From Astrothelium macrocarpum (lineage: Eukaryota; Ascomycota; Dothideomycetes; Trypetheliales; Trypetheliaceae), in assembly GCA_021030915.1 (NCBI GenBank), contig JAGEMR010000002.1:310001-374000 (forward strand): DNA of 64,000 nt, given 5' to 3'. Positions within the stretch are counted from its first letter, which is position 1; each line of letters begins with the position of its first letter. The translations under genes were made by a program, and so were the position numbers. Under the pieces are notes generated by a model. The model did no database searches and was not told where the DNA came from. It saw only the letters and a list, made by a program, of their open reading frames with translations. Shown here one piece after another: positions 22,849-34,782 of the stretch.

Positions 22849-25701
22849 CTCATCCAAGTTGTATGGAAAGCGTTCTTTTTCGTTCAGGCGTCTCTCTTCT
22901 CGGGAATTCCTCACTAGCCACTAATATTGACGTAGTATGACTGTGAAGCTATATTCTATGAAGAGAATGCTTTTCGAAGAACTTTAAAAAGGTGCCAAAA
23001 CTTAGACGAGAATATTATGTTCGATAAAAAAAGGAAGTCCCGCTTTACTCGCTTCAGTCATAAGTTGCTACCTTAGTTTTCGAGGTTCAGGACTTGGATC
23101 GAGGATTTCATAGGGCAAAAACCATGACATATCTGGTCACACTTCTTAGCATGACTACCTTACCTGTCTCTCATTCTAGTCCATCAACAGACTCACGCAA
23201 AGACGTCGTGATCAAGTTTCTGGACAACACAAACCATCAGTCTGACAGAACTTCACCTGTTTCTCGTTTGATGGCATGGTAAATGACATCAGTCGCGGAT
23301 TGACGATACGCCTACAACTCAAAGCATCCTCCGTAATGACCGGCTTTGCCATTCCTGTCACCTTAACAAAATTGGTTCTTAACTTTACAGGCGATTTGGT
23401 GCTCCGGGATTAGTGTGAATCGTAGTTTGCTGAAGAACGAGAACAATGCTTGAGCTGACCGCAAGGAAGCCGCCTTTTTGATGAATCTCAAAATTTGATC
23501 AAAACAAGTTTATCAAGTTCTCTATTTATCCAACCGTGTCCACGTCATCTCCAATAGACATGGGTTCTTCGGTCCTTGTACATGGTACGTTTGTCAAATG
23601 CCACTGAGATGTGTGGATCTCGTTTCAGGGAACAGTTGACTTTCATCCTGCATGCGACCTGCAATGTTAGGGGTGCCGACTAATTACGCTTAGTAGATCA
23701 TGCACACTCCTGTTATCCTTGCTCTTCAAGGTAGATTACCTGTCATTTCTACAAAAGCACTTTTCTGTGTTACTTGATAGGATTCCATTCTCGACGTAAG
23801 TCCACGTCTTCTCTGTACAATAATCATATGAGTGCGATCTTATTACAAACGATTCTATATTTAGATCATTGACAGTCTTCGCCCTAAGGACTTCAGAAAT
23901 AGTCTCAGTACTCAGCAGAGCTTGTCGCAAACAGAAGAGCCACCTTGGATTGTACCCTACATTATGCGCTGTGGTTCCATCACAATGGAAGCATGTGCTA
24001 CCATGTGTTTGTTCAGACTTCTCCGCTAACGGAATAATCAGCCAGCCATAGAGCCGCAGGGCTTTCTCACCGCGGTTTCGGAAGATTGTACAACGTTCCA
24101 CTTCGGATGGTCACCTCTGCTGTGCCAGCGAATTCTCTCCACGCTTTCTGGAATGTGGGTGTACCTAAGATACAAAATGGTTCAAAGGATGATCGTGTGT
24201 GACCCAAATACCGAATTCAGGATACCACGGAATCTCCGGACAGGGAAGCTCCGCTGCTCGAAGAGCGGTGTCAGCTCACGCATGGCACATCCTGAATTCG
24301 CAATCCAGATCTCACCGAGGATCCTTCTAACGCCTTGTTAGGAGCTTATGGACGATGGAATTGGTCACCATTGGAAATTTGAAGATCAGTAACGGCGCCT
24401 GCCAAACAACGAACTGCTCGGAGCAACCAGATCATGGCTGCCTCGAAGCGCAACACCTAGGATTTGAGAAATGGCGTGCTTGTATTGAACATCAAAACCT
24501 TCTAGAATACGCCATCAAACGGGGTTAGCTCTTGACGTGGACGCCACAACGCCTCTTCGTGTCCGCCTGACGTTGCAGTCGTGTAAACCCACCCGCGACT
24601 GCATAATGGATATGCTGCATGGCATGAGCACCAGTGAGATTCAATCTGTTGCGTAATCCGAATGTCGACTTAACCGAAGATCGTCAAAATGAATTCATTC
24701 CTCGCGTAATAGGAAGAATGGAAGAGATTGGAGAGAAAAGTCAAGTACGAGCCAAAGCGCAAACAAGACGGACGTGAGTTACCGTGAGCTATCTATACGA
24801 AGGAAACGTGCGGACGTTTCCGAGCACGCGATTGTCCAGCCTACACCCGGCAGAAAAAAATTGGATTGGAACCGTTCCACGACATACGGGCCAATTTTCG
24901 CCGTACTCCAGCAGTTGAGAATTTTGATCATAAGGCGGCTAGAAAGATTCAACTGAGACCTCGATTTTCGCTCCAGAATCAGTTCATCGAAGCCATAATC
25001 GATAAAGTCGATGCATGACACGACAATAAAAATTTCCCAAAAGAGAGCACAATTCGCGGGGTACCTTTATTTTTAGAAGCTTGGTCGGCCCGCTGTAAGT
25101 CAAGCGGTCTCCGACTGCTTATTGTTTAGGGGTCGTTCTCCACACGCCACACCCGTCATCGCACGGCTTAGGCTGGGTCGATCCTGTAGCATTCCACTCT
25201 TATTCGCTTCCGCTTGTGCTCTGCATTGCTCCGCGTTGCTCCACTCCTCACTGTCGTTAGCAGGTACCTGAATGTCGCCTAAAGTAGCGGATGAACGTAT
25301 TTATTTGCGCCAATGACGCCGCCGCTCGGTTTTTGCGCGCGGGAAGTCCTTGCCAATGCTATGTGGAGTTCGGGATGTGATTGGTCTACGGTACGTATCC
25401 CACATTTTGCTTGTCAAGATTGCACAGATCTAGTCAATTAGTCCCCCTTTCCACTCGTATTGCGCTCACAAAGTCGATATGGCATCGTGCTTTCAATTTT
25501 TTTATGGCCGCCTCGGCAATCTAAAAGAGGGCATCGTCCGCGTCGCTGAATCGCGGGAAAATCTTGATCGTTCAACTCGATACAAAGATTCAATCTCATT
25601 GCCCTCGTTTCTTTGGTTCTCTAATTTCTAAGCATCCTCGAAAAGGGTCTCCCGCCTTTCTTCTGTGTTCTCTTGAATGTTCAATTAATCTGTCGTTCAT
25701 C
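22849..25701. other. gene-poor segment and tyrosinase 5' region
   Basis: About 2.85 kb with only short, motif-free open frames on both strands. The last 500 bp, from 25200, is CT-rich and likely holds the tyrosinase promoter. No tRNA, transposase or repeat is seen. Confidence 0.45.
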
Positions 25702-27737
25702 ATGAAGACATGCGTGTTACTTGCATTCCTCGGCACTTTAATATTACCCAGCTTCTCAAAGCCAATTACCACTATTAAACATTCTAGCGATGCTTCGAAT
25801 ATACTTGAGTCCCGTGCCAGTACCTTTGCGATCACCGGAGTGCCTGGGAATGTGTACCCTCGATTGGAAGTTAGAGAAATGAACACCAAGCAACCAAATC
25901 AGTTTACACTTCTTTTACTTGCTATGCAGCAGTTTCAGGCTCAATCCCAATCGAATCAGCTTTCCTATTATCAGATTGCCGGGATTCACGGCGTTCCAAG
26001 GGTCAGTTGGGATGGTGTGCAGCAAGGTCCAAATTCCCAAGGAACTGATGGATATTGCACACATAATTCGGTGCTCTTCCCAGCATGGCATCGGACATAC
26101 ATGGCTCTTTTCGAGCAAGAGTTCATGACCGTTGTGAATTCAGTCGCAGCATCTTTTACCAGCCCTTCCCAGAGAGCAACTATGCAAGCTGCCGCAACTA
26201 CTATGAGATTTCCGTACTGGGATTGGGCTGCTATTCCTCCTGCAGGTGGTCCGGCATTGCCATCCTTTGTGAGTAGTCAGACTGTCACCGTTACACAACC
26301 CAATGGGTCCGCGAAGCAGATTGCCAACCCGCTCTATCAACACACCTTCACATCGTCCAGTGATTTGGTATATGGCCCTTTTGTTACTTGGCCAAATACT
26401 CTTCGATATCCAAACAGTGATGCTTCCACGGCCACTAGCGTCGAGGCAAACTGTACAACGGCTTTCAATAATATTCGTTCCAGTCTCCAAGACCAGATAT
26501 ACCAGATGTTTTCTACGTGCAGCGACTACTTGCACTTTAGCAACGACGACGCTGGTTCTAGCTCTACTACTTGCTCAAGCAGTCTTGAGGCTATCCACAA
26601 CACCGTCCACGATATCGCTGGGGGTGGTACCTCTTCTATTAGTGGTGGCCATATGACCTACTTATCTCTGGCAGCCTTTGATCCAATATTTTGGCTGCAC
26701 CATATGAACGTTGATCGCTTCTTTGCCATGTGGCAGACAATCTACCCCAACAGTTATGGTGCTTCTCAGATTGCTCCAGACGCAACCTGGACCATTGCCC
26801 AAGGATCGACTCAAGATGCCAACTCACGTACGTTTAGATTGTCCTTCCTACGTCTATCCAACGTCTCAATGTTGGTAATCACCATTGTTGTTACTGACCA
26901 GTTTTGCCCACAGCATTAACACCCTTCCACCGTGATACTACAGGCGATTTCTACACTACCAACCTAGTCCAAAACTGGTCTACAACATTCCACTACACAT
27001 ATCCCGAATTTATCGATAGCGACGGATCCGCAGCCTCGATCAATTCTTACATCAACGAACTCTACGGCCCCAGTGCCACCGCCACAGCAGGATCTTCAAA
27101 GCGGACTGCAATCCCGTCAGGAGAAAATGCCGGGATTATTCACCCTCGCTTCACGGAAACGGACATCCCAGAAACATTGGCATCGGAACACGGCCCGTTC
27201 CCCTCAGAACGAACCGCAAATAGTCAGCTCGCACAAAACGGAAGTTTATATCAATACGTTGCAAACATCAAGACAGCACGTTACGCACTCGACGGCTCTT
27301 ACAACATCTTTGTCTTCCTTGGTGAGCCGAACAGCGAGAACCCGTCCTCGTGGATTCTGGACCCGAACCTTGCCGGCACGCAGGGAATCTTTTCTCAAAC
27401 TGGAATGGACATGACGAGCATGAACCCTGACCTGACTGTCTCGGGATCCATACCTTTGACCCGGTCTCTGTTGGCTAAAGTTGCCAGCGGTACACTCGGC
27501 TCGTTGGCCGAAGCGGAGGTTGAATCGTACTTGACCAGGTCCCTGTCGTGGCGCGTACAAGGGCCCAAAGGGACTGCTGTGGACCCCAGCACGATTCCAA
27601 ACTTCGAAATCAGCGTGATTGCAAGCACAACTACGCAACCAGCGAGCGCAAAGGAATTACCCGTCTGGAGTGTTCCCACTGTAATGAGGCCGGTCACGGA
27701 TGGGAAGGCGGGCGGACTTAATACCACTTCGAGTTAG
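25702..27737 (+). CDS. secreted tyrosinase (type-3 copper monophenol oxidase)
   Basis: Oxidises phenols to quinones in melanin-type pathways. Two exons, 25702..26827 and 26914..27737 (86-nt intron), give 649 aa. The ATG at 25702 starts a signal peptide (MKTCVLLAFLGTLILPSFS); an in-frame upstream ATG at 25564 would bury it. Copper A histidines are H96 (GIHG), H121 in CTHNS and H130 in FPAWHRTY. C119 two residues before H121 fits the fungal Cys-His thioether. Copper B ligands are H299 and H303 (HNTVHD) and the LHH at 333-334, followed by NVDRFFAMW. A C-terminal domain of over 200 residues follows, as in fungal proenzymes whose tail is removed for activation. There are several N-glycosylation sequons. 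The gene is isolated, with no neighbouring pigment cluster. Confidence 0.95.
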
Positions 27738-29920
27738 AACTCGAATAGGAGAGAAAATGTAAATGATTGGGTTCAAAAAAGGAAGAAATTAACTCGAAAT
27801 AATGTAAAAGGGATGTGGTTCAAGGATCAATCCTACGACATTGTCTAATCCAGATAATGAGCTATTACGACTTGAATTGAAGTTCGATAATATTATCAAA
27901 CGTCTTCTAGGAAACCCAGCAGTCGTCTTTGATCAAATTCCTGAACAATTGCTAGCGGGGCTTCAATCTGTCACCGCAACTTCACAAACGAGATTGTCAA
28001 CACAGTTTTCACTACATAATGGTGCATACAGAAGCAATACAGTGACAAGGTCCCAGTAATCGTATGGTCTAAGCTTTTGCTCAGAAGACGTAAACCTACT
28101 TTTGCCGATGATTCAATTAATATTCTGTGGAAAACTTGTCCGGTCTCCACACGCCAAAGTCAGATTCCTATGCGAATCGACCAATGCATACATCAACCAC
28201 GTATATATAATCAATAGCATACGTCAAAAACGTATGATGATTACGAAGACGTGTTCCACTTACTGTGTCTCTCTCCTGCGGTCATCATGCACTAAGCTGA
28301 CTCACAGTCTCTGTTCAAAACCGCGTTACCGATAGAACGGTCTGGCAAGCCATGTGACTTTCCAGTTTCCAGTCCAGTGGTAGGGACACGGCGAATAAGG
28401 ACGATCCAAGATACCAGCAGAGCTTGCTGCACATGCATGCACGAGGATTCGCATACTGTGGGTTAGGCACGCGGCAAGGCCGGGGGAATAAATCCAGACG
28501 AACTTTCATTGGTAGCGAATCGCTACGGCGAACGAGAAGATACAGAAGCCGTTGAAGAAAACCCCTGCGTAGATCTTGATAATATGCGCACGGGTGCAAT
28601 TTTGTACCTGCAACCATGTCTTTGTCCCGGAATCTCCTTGCGTCGCTTTACAGCTTATGGTGTTTCCGGATGGCCTTAGAAACTACGGTTGCGTTGATAA
28701 ACCAGTCGCTGTGATGCTGGGAGGACAACTCGCACGGTAGCCCCGATCCAACTCGTATGTACCTGCATGGAGCTAACCTCTTATCAACGAGATGCACCTC
28801 ATTATCAAGGCATTGAGCATTTCTCGCCCGCTCTATTTTGCTACGGCTGTCCGGAAAGATCAAGTGCCGTATCTAATTTCGGCTTCAGCGAGCCATTGAC
28901 TGGATCATCTCGCAACACTGCATCCTGTGCATCACGGCATGCAGCCACCTGCATCCGCCTGCATGGAGCGGACTGCACCTTCAAAACCTGATAGGCTGTG
29001 AGGGTATTGCGGTGGGCGGAAAGAACCATATGCCGTAGAAGCTGCGGTGCGATGATCCCAACAGAAAAAGCATGTCTTACGTAACTTCTGTATGTTACGC
29101 GAGAGAGTTGGTACAGCGTTTGGTATTCCTGATTAGCCGTAGAACTGTAAGGCGATCATTGGATACATTAGAAGGAGATTGCTCGTGCGCTAGATTTTTT
29201 GATGCTGAATCTGTAGTGCCAACATCATGTGCTGCCACTGGTTGTAAGGGAATCAAGCTATCCAGATAGCTCGATCAAGCTGACGCTCGGCGTCATTTTG
29301 TCTATTATCAATTCGGAGGGACTTGATAATAAGCGCACTACCTTTGTGCCTCTGTGAAAAGGACGTGATAAGAGTCTACATCAGCATTACTACTAACAGC
29401 AATATGCACCTTTAGGTAGCCGTAAATATGAGCAGTACGCGAGATTTACCACAACCCGTAAATTTTGACTATGCAAGGAGGGATGACAAGCAGAACAGGG
29501 TGGTTGCACAGAATGATGCTTAACCGGTTTGTCGGAAACACTTGGTCATCGACGGATTCGGCGGGTGAGAAGTACCAAAAGTCGTAGGCCGAGGCAAGGG
29601 GATGTTGCCTATACAATAGCCTGCATATGCACTCGTTCTGAATTGCTCCAAAAGCTGGGATTGGTGATCTAATGGAGATAACTGTCGGCACAGCACCTAA
29701 AGGAACTAAGGATATCAATCTCGAATTGGATAACAAAAGAAGAGAGAAGGCCTTATAGCGGTGTTTGTTCCTAAAGCCTTGTCGTTCGAACTTCGATTGA
29801 TAGCAGTTAGAATCAAGATTCTAGAAGTCGCACAGGGCACATGAATCTCTTCTTAATGAATGTATGTGACTACAAGTCATGAATCTGGCCAAGTCCCTCT
29901 CTAGAAATACTCCCTCCCCT
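27738..29920. other. gene-poor segment
   Basis: About 2.2 kb between tyrosinase and the convergent SurE-like gene. Only short frames without motifs are seen. A small perfect inverted repeat (CATACG...CGTATG, near 28218-28236) is not long enough to call a feature. Confidence 0.45.
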
Positions 29921-30921
29921 TCAAGAAGGTAAACATGACAAAATTCCCTTTAGCTTATCCAACACCACTGCCTGCACCGTCGAGTTTGCATCCAACTTTG
30001 TCGTCGCCACTCCCACACTAATACTTGCAAAGCACCCAGAACTCGTATCCACCACCGACGTCTCCGTCGGCAAATTGCCCCCATTTCCACACGTCACCAC
30101 ATCCTGCCCACTCGTTGTCGCAGCGTTAATCCTGCTCAGCACAAACTCAAACTGCCCCGTACTCGTACACGACGTACCGCTCCCCGCCGCAGGATAATTC
30201 ACATTCAGCCAGATCCCCGACGGCAAGTACGGCTTCCCCGACGCAACCAGCGCATCCGTCACGTTCGCCGAAAGCTCGCCATACAGCGTAGAATACGCCG
30301 GCACGGGCTGCACCGTCCATGCCGTCTGGCTACCCGTCGTGCCACTGAACGCGATTCCGGGGACGCCCTCCTTGCTCGCCTCGGTGGCGGCGCCCACGGT
30401 GCCGGAGATTTGCGTGGTGAGACCGAGGTTCGCGCCGACGTTGGGCCCTGCGACGGCGATGTCGACGCTGGAGGGGCCTGAGAAGAAGGTCGAAGAGAGG
30501 TTTTGGATGCCGTAGCGGATGGAGGTGACGGGGAAGGAGTTTACGTAGTTGAAGCGCGGCATGGATGCGTTGGAGCCGACGGCAGGGCTGCCGGAAGGAC
30601 AGGAGTTGAACTCGCAGGCGGAGGTTAGAGGGGTGGGGGTAGCGTCGCTGGAGCCTGGGGAAGGAGATTAGGGACGCGGATGAGATGGTGAGGGTAAGAT
30701 GTGGGAGGGAGATAGCGAATATCTTGAAAGGAAGATATAAAAAACTTACCAGTGCCTGATTCATTTTCGGCGGGCGCAGAGAGAACGACAGAGTTTCCCG
30801 CGCTGGTTAGAGCATTGTAAAACTGTCTAATGTTGATTTCGGCCCAACCGTCGTCGTTAGAGAGGACGACGTTGACGGCTTGAACAAGAGTGGGGATTAG
30901 AGCAAGGGCAAGAAAACGCAT
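29921..30921 (-). CDS. secreted SurE-like phosphatase/nucleotidase
   Basis: A metal-dependent acid phosphatase or nucleotidase of the SurE superfamily. Exons 30921..30750 and 30654..29921 (95-nt intron) give 301 aa. The ATG at 30921 starts a signal peptide (MRFLALALIPTLVQA); the frame is open further upstream, but an extension would hide the signal. The metal-binding signature VLSNDDGW (D23, D24) follows immediately, then IRQFYNALTSAGNSVVLSAP. The second half contains IAVAGPNVGANLGL, the SurE motif with its conserved glycine and asparagine, and PGIAFSGT. Two cysteine-rich stretches near the ends suggest extracellular disulfides. The splice completes the sequence ESGTGSSDATP, in which the SurE active-site SG is present. 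Confidence 0.9.
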
Positions 30922-31625
30922 TTTGAGGCGAACGAAAGGTAGAAATGGGAATTCTTGAAAAAACTGCAAAGACCCGACATTGTGTACGAGTTGCGTGTGA
31001 AAGCCTATTAAATTCTCATCGTCGGATTGTTCTTGCCGCGCATGCGTTCTCACCTGCCAGATGATCTTGATCGTCTGGGGGGTACCTACAGTAGCTTTGA
31101 CACTATGACCTTTTCTACGGTCTGCTAAAAGCGCCTTCGAGACTCTAAATCCCGGTGCTTCAAGCACGTGTCGGAAATCTATGAGTCGCTGTACGAAAGC
31201 ATTCATATGGCCTTCCTTTTATAGGGTGGGAGACGGGAAGGTCGGAAGGACGCGAGGTGCACCGATCGACCCTAGCCACGAATGAATGGACCATGCTAGA
31301 AAAGGATGCATTCCATTGGATCCTTGAACTGTTTGACAAGAATCAGCTTCGTGAAATAATGGCCTATGTGCGAGCATGGGTTGGCCCTTTCATTCTGCCT
31401 AAAGAAGAGCTGTTTGAGATAGAGAAATTAACTAGTGTCAGAATTACTGTGTGGCTGTCCCGCGTTTCAGTCATCAAGACGATTCTGCAGGTGGTGTTCG
31501 GCTGATACATCATATACCCCCTGACTGCGAGGCTTTGTTGAATGCTATGTACAAAATTGGAATGAAAAGTCTTATCAGTCAAACACCATGCACTGAGATA
31601 GCCTTAAGAAGGAACTACAGTCTGT
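30922..31625. other. intergenic SurE-like / MFS
   Basis: Upstream of the SurE-like gene and downstream of the MFS gene, so both flanking genes point left. An 82-codon frame at 31257-31505 (+) has a coding-like look but no match I recognise and no supporting context; I leave it uncalled. Confidence 0.4.
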
Positions 31626-33275
31626 CTAAACTCCTAGGGTACGTCTCAACCTCCGACTGACGCCCCTCTTTCTAAGCATTTGTGGTTTCCCACCCAAATA
31701 AAGCCAAGACAAAATGGCTGTGAGCGCACAGATACCGGCTACTACGGCATTCATATTGCCATAACCGATTTTCTCCGTGAGCCCGCCTGCAATGATCGGG
31801 CCAAGTGTCAATCCCGCGCTGAACACCATGCTGTTGATCCCATATAATTGCGCATACGGGCCTTCAGCGCCGAAGAAGTCGGGGTTCGCCTCATAGTATT
31901 TTTGTACCACCGCGCCTGCTTCTACAATGCTGGGCGCTCCAATAACAGCCATGCCGATGCCACACAATGCGAGTAGACCGGCATATAAAATGATCTGAGA
32001 TTGGCCGCCTTCTTGAGGGAGACGAAGGAGACTGAAGACGGGGACGAGAAAAGCATAGCCAAAGACAGCGGCAGGCTTGACGCCGTACCGGTCGACCGCC
32101 CATCCAGCGATGGGACCTAGAACAAGGTCGAAGACGCCGAGTGGGATGAACAAAAGACCAGAGTCTAGAGACGAGAAACCGAAGAGTGCTTGGGCATGTG
32201 TCGGAACGGTAGCGTCGAAGGTAGACAAAGTAGTTGCCTGGATGAAGGCAACAAGAAAGGCACAAAGGAGAGATGGCGAACGAAACGTAGCTAGTAGAGG
32301 AACCTTGTGTACAATCGATGGTAGATTTTCGGGTAGTTTGTACTCCTCTTGTTCTTTCTTCTTTCCAAGCAGAGGGCTGTCCTCTCCATACGGTGGAGGT
32401 GCTTCACCATTTTCATCGTCATGTTGTGGATGCCATTCGGGATCTGAATCGTCTACGCCATTGTGGGACGCAGTCTGTTGGAGATCGCCTTGGTTTGGGT
32501 CATTCTTCTCGTAACGCAAAGCAACTTTCTTTTCGATGACGAGGAGTCGCATGATGAAATCGATAGCAAGTATAGCGAAGCCAATACCGAAGACACCGGG
32601 ATAGCCAGTTTTATCATAGAGCACACCTCCAAGGACGGGGGCAGCAAGGTTGCCAACGGAGATGAAGCTGAAGATCTATTTTTGTGTTAAATATGCCCAA
32701 TGATTTGTATTGCTTGAAGAACCTACCGAGCCAATGGTCTTGCCAAGGTTCTCTGGTCCCACAGTTTCCAAGCAGAGAGCAAGACCAATGGTCCAGACCA
32801 TGGCAGCACTAATCCCTTGAAAGACACGAGCCACGGTGAGCACAGCAACGCTCCGTCCAAGAAACAATAAAACAGTGGCCAGTAACAAGGAGAAAAGACC
32901 GCCAAGGAAAGGTGCTTGTCGTGTAGACACTTTGTCTGCAAGGACACCAGCTAATGGAGATCCCAGAACTGACGCGCCAGCATAAGCAGCAAGCAGAGCA
33001 GAAACATGACCTTGAACTTGATCGCCTGTAATACCAACCCGCTCTTCAAGCATGAATGGAAGAACAGGGACGATTAGACCAAACAGAAAGAGATCTGTAA
33101 AGAGACCGACGGCAACAGTGCTTATGATGAAGAAAGTATTGGAACGCCAGCCAAGACCGGCAGGTTTGACGCTGTAATCATGGCTTAGTTGAAGGGTGCT
33201 GAGGAGCTTCTTGGAGGAAAAGGCCGTCTCGTCTGCAGACTGCAGCAGTCTATCCGCAAGCTGAGATTGAGGCAT
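31626..33275 (-). CDS. MFS transporter, DHA1 type (vesicular amine transporter-like)
   Basis: A 532-aa, 12-helix major facilitator. Exons are 33275..32727 and 32675..31626 with a 51-nt intron between GKTIGS and IFSFISVGNLAAPVLGG. Motif A is visible in loop 2-3 (GSPLAGVLADKVSTRQAPFL) and an equivalent in loop 8-9 (GPIAGWAVDRYGVKPAA). A long acidic cytosolic loop of about 75 residues joins the two halves. The antiporter-type stretch near helix 5 and the overall pattern resemble fungal VMAT-like DHA1 proteins that export drugs or amines by proton antiport. The start MPQSQLAD at 33275 places a cytosolic N-terminus before helix 1 (NTFFIISTVAVGLFTDLFLF). The open frame extends 21 codons upstream with a signal-like sequence, an unlikely start for MFS. 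Confidence 0.88.
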
Positions 33276-33690
33276 AGCTGAGGATAGCGAGAAAGGTAGG
33301 GTAGAGAGCAGTAACAAACGAGACAGTTGAAAAAGCAAAAGATTACCACCGGCGTTGTCGATCAGGTACGCAAAAGTGATGACCTCATTGGCTTAGATGA
33401 GGCCAGATCGGATGGAAGCGACGAGCCTCCTGCACTAGACAGACGATACTGGCTCTGATATGAGTCAACACTACCTCCTGTATACGCCATCGCGTCCAGC
33501 AACGCGTTCCAAAATGTCACAGCGTGGTGGGATATACGTGTGTTGCCCGATGTGGAATTGAGATGGCTACTTTATTTATCCTGGCATGTGCCGATCAGAG
33601 TCGCGTTCCTGACGCACTGACCATTTGTGCCACTGCAATGCTCCAGCTGCCCTGCACTTTTTCGAGCCTCCGTCATCTTGCAATGCGACA
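33276..33690. promoter_or_regulatory. divergent promoter region MFS / U2B''
   Basis: 415 bp between the MFS start (-) and the U2B'' start (+). No other feature is seen. Confidence 0.45.
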
Positions 33691-34619
33691 ATGGCAACGG
33701 TAGCCTCTGTCCCGGCGGAAACGCCGCCAAATCAAACGTGGGCATGTTTCAAAACTAGGTGAATACGCGGCTGACTCAAATGACAGAGTATATGTACATA
33801 TTGCGCCTTGTAAGCAATGACAGTCTGGTTCGGAGTTGACAACCGCCAGGTTCGCAACCTCGAAGAACGCATCAAAATCGACCAACTCAAAGAAGCCTTG
33901 GCCGAAATCTTTTCTGAATTTGGAACCATCATCGAGATCGTTGCAAAGCGCAATTTAAAAGCAAAAGGCCAGGCTTTTATCGTCTTCGACTCAGTAGATG
34001 CTGCCCAAAATGCCATCGATGAGGTGCAAGGTTTCGAACTATTTGACAAGCCCATGCATCTTGACTTTGCCAAAACAAAGAGCGATGCTATAGTGCAGCG
34101 AGAAGGGACTGAGGAGGACTTGGATGTGCATAAACGGAGAAGATTAGCAGAAAAAGGTACAATTGAATATCTACGAGTGGGGAACTTGTGTTGGGTGTTG
34201 GAGGGAGACTGACGAGTGCTTTAGAACGAAAACAAGCCATTGCTGCCCAGGAAGAGCAAAAGAAACTCAAGCGGCCTGCTCCAGGCGCTCAAGAACCTGC
34301 TCCAAGCAAACCAATCAAATCTGCCCGAGGTGCGGGTCTCAAATCTACTGGTGGTGCGGCAGCTGTTGTGCCAGATGAGTACCTTCCACCCAACAAAATT
34401 CTATTCATCCAAAATCTACCAGACGGCTACGATGTTGAAAGTCTGACGGCAATCTTCGGCCGCTTTGAAGGATTTAAAGAAGTCCGGCTGGTACCTGGAA
34501 GAAAGGGATTGGCGTTTGTGGAGTACGATGGCGAGGCGGGTGCAATAAGTGCAAAAGAGAATACGGCTGGAATGACTTTGGAGGATCAACCTATCAAGGT
34601 CACATTCCAGAGACAATGA
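33691..34619 (+). CDS. U2 snRNP protein B'' / U1A-like, two RRMs, with a 7-nt micro-exon
   Basis: Spliceosomal snRNA-binding protein of the U1A/U2B'' family, 251 aa. Four exons: 33691..33737, 33787..33793, 33850..34156 and 34225..34619. The first exon ends in the middle of the Thr of NQT. Exon 2 is only AGTATAT; it completes Thr and adds Val-Tyr, and exon 3 starts with VRNLEERIKID. Together they rebuild the RNP2 motif TVYVRNL of RRM1. RNP1 is KGQAFIVF. RRM2 (about 175-251) has ILFIQNLPD and KGLAFVEYD. The linker is basic and Ala/Pro-rich. Skipping the micro-exon would shift the frame. An alternative start at 33817 would remove RNP2 and is rejected. Convergent with VMA8. Confidence 0.9.
33787..33793 (+). 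other. 7-nt micro-exon of U2B''
   Basis: Seven coding bases (AGTATAT) flanked by GACAG upstream and GTACAT downstream. They are needed to restore the RNP2 core Thr-Val-Tyr of RRM1 and the reading frame. Confidence 0.8.
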
Positions 34620-34782
34620 TGGAGGAGGAGATGGGTGAAGCGAAATTCTTTGTACAAAAGCCTTTCCGTATTTGCTGTAGTTGCTACAATGGCGGAAATG
34701 ATGTCCAGAGTTCCCTATTACTTTGGAATCTGCATCATGGGATACTAATCATAAAACGCCGGTCGTAAGTTGGAAACCAAGA

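Noticed and set aside
28218..28236. Short perfect inverted repeat CATACG/CGTATG
   Set aside because: Six-base arms are expected by chance in a window this size.
31257..31505. 82-codon + strand frame with a protein-like look
   Set aside because: No recognised family, no extension by splicing, and near the 3' side of another gene; not enough support.
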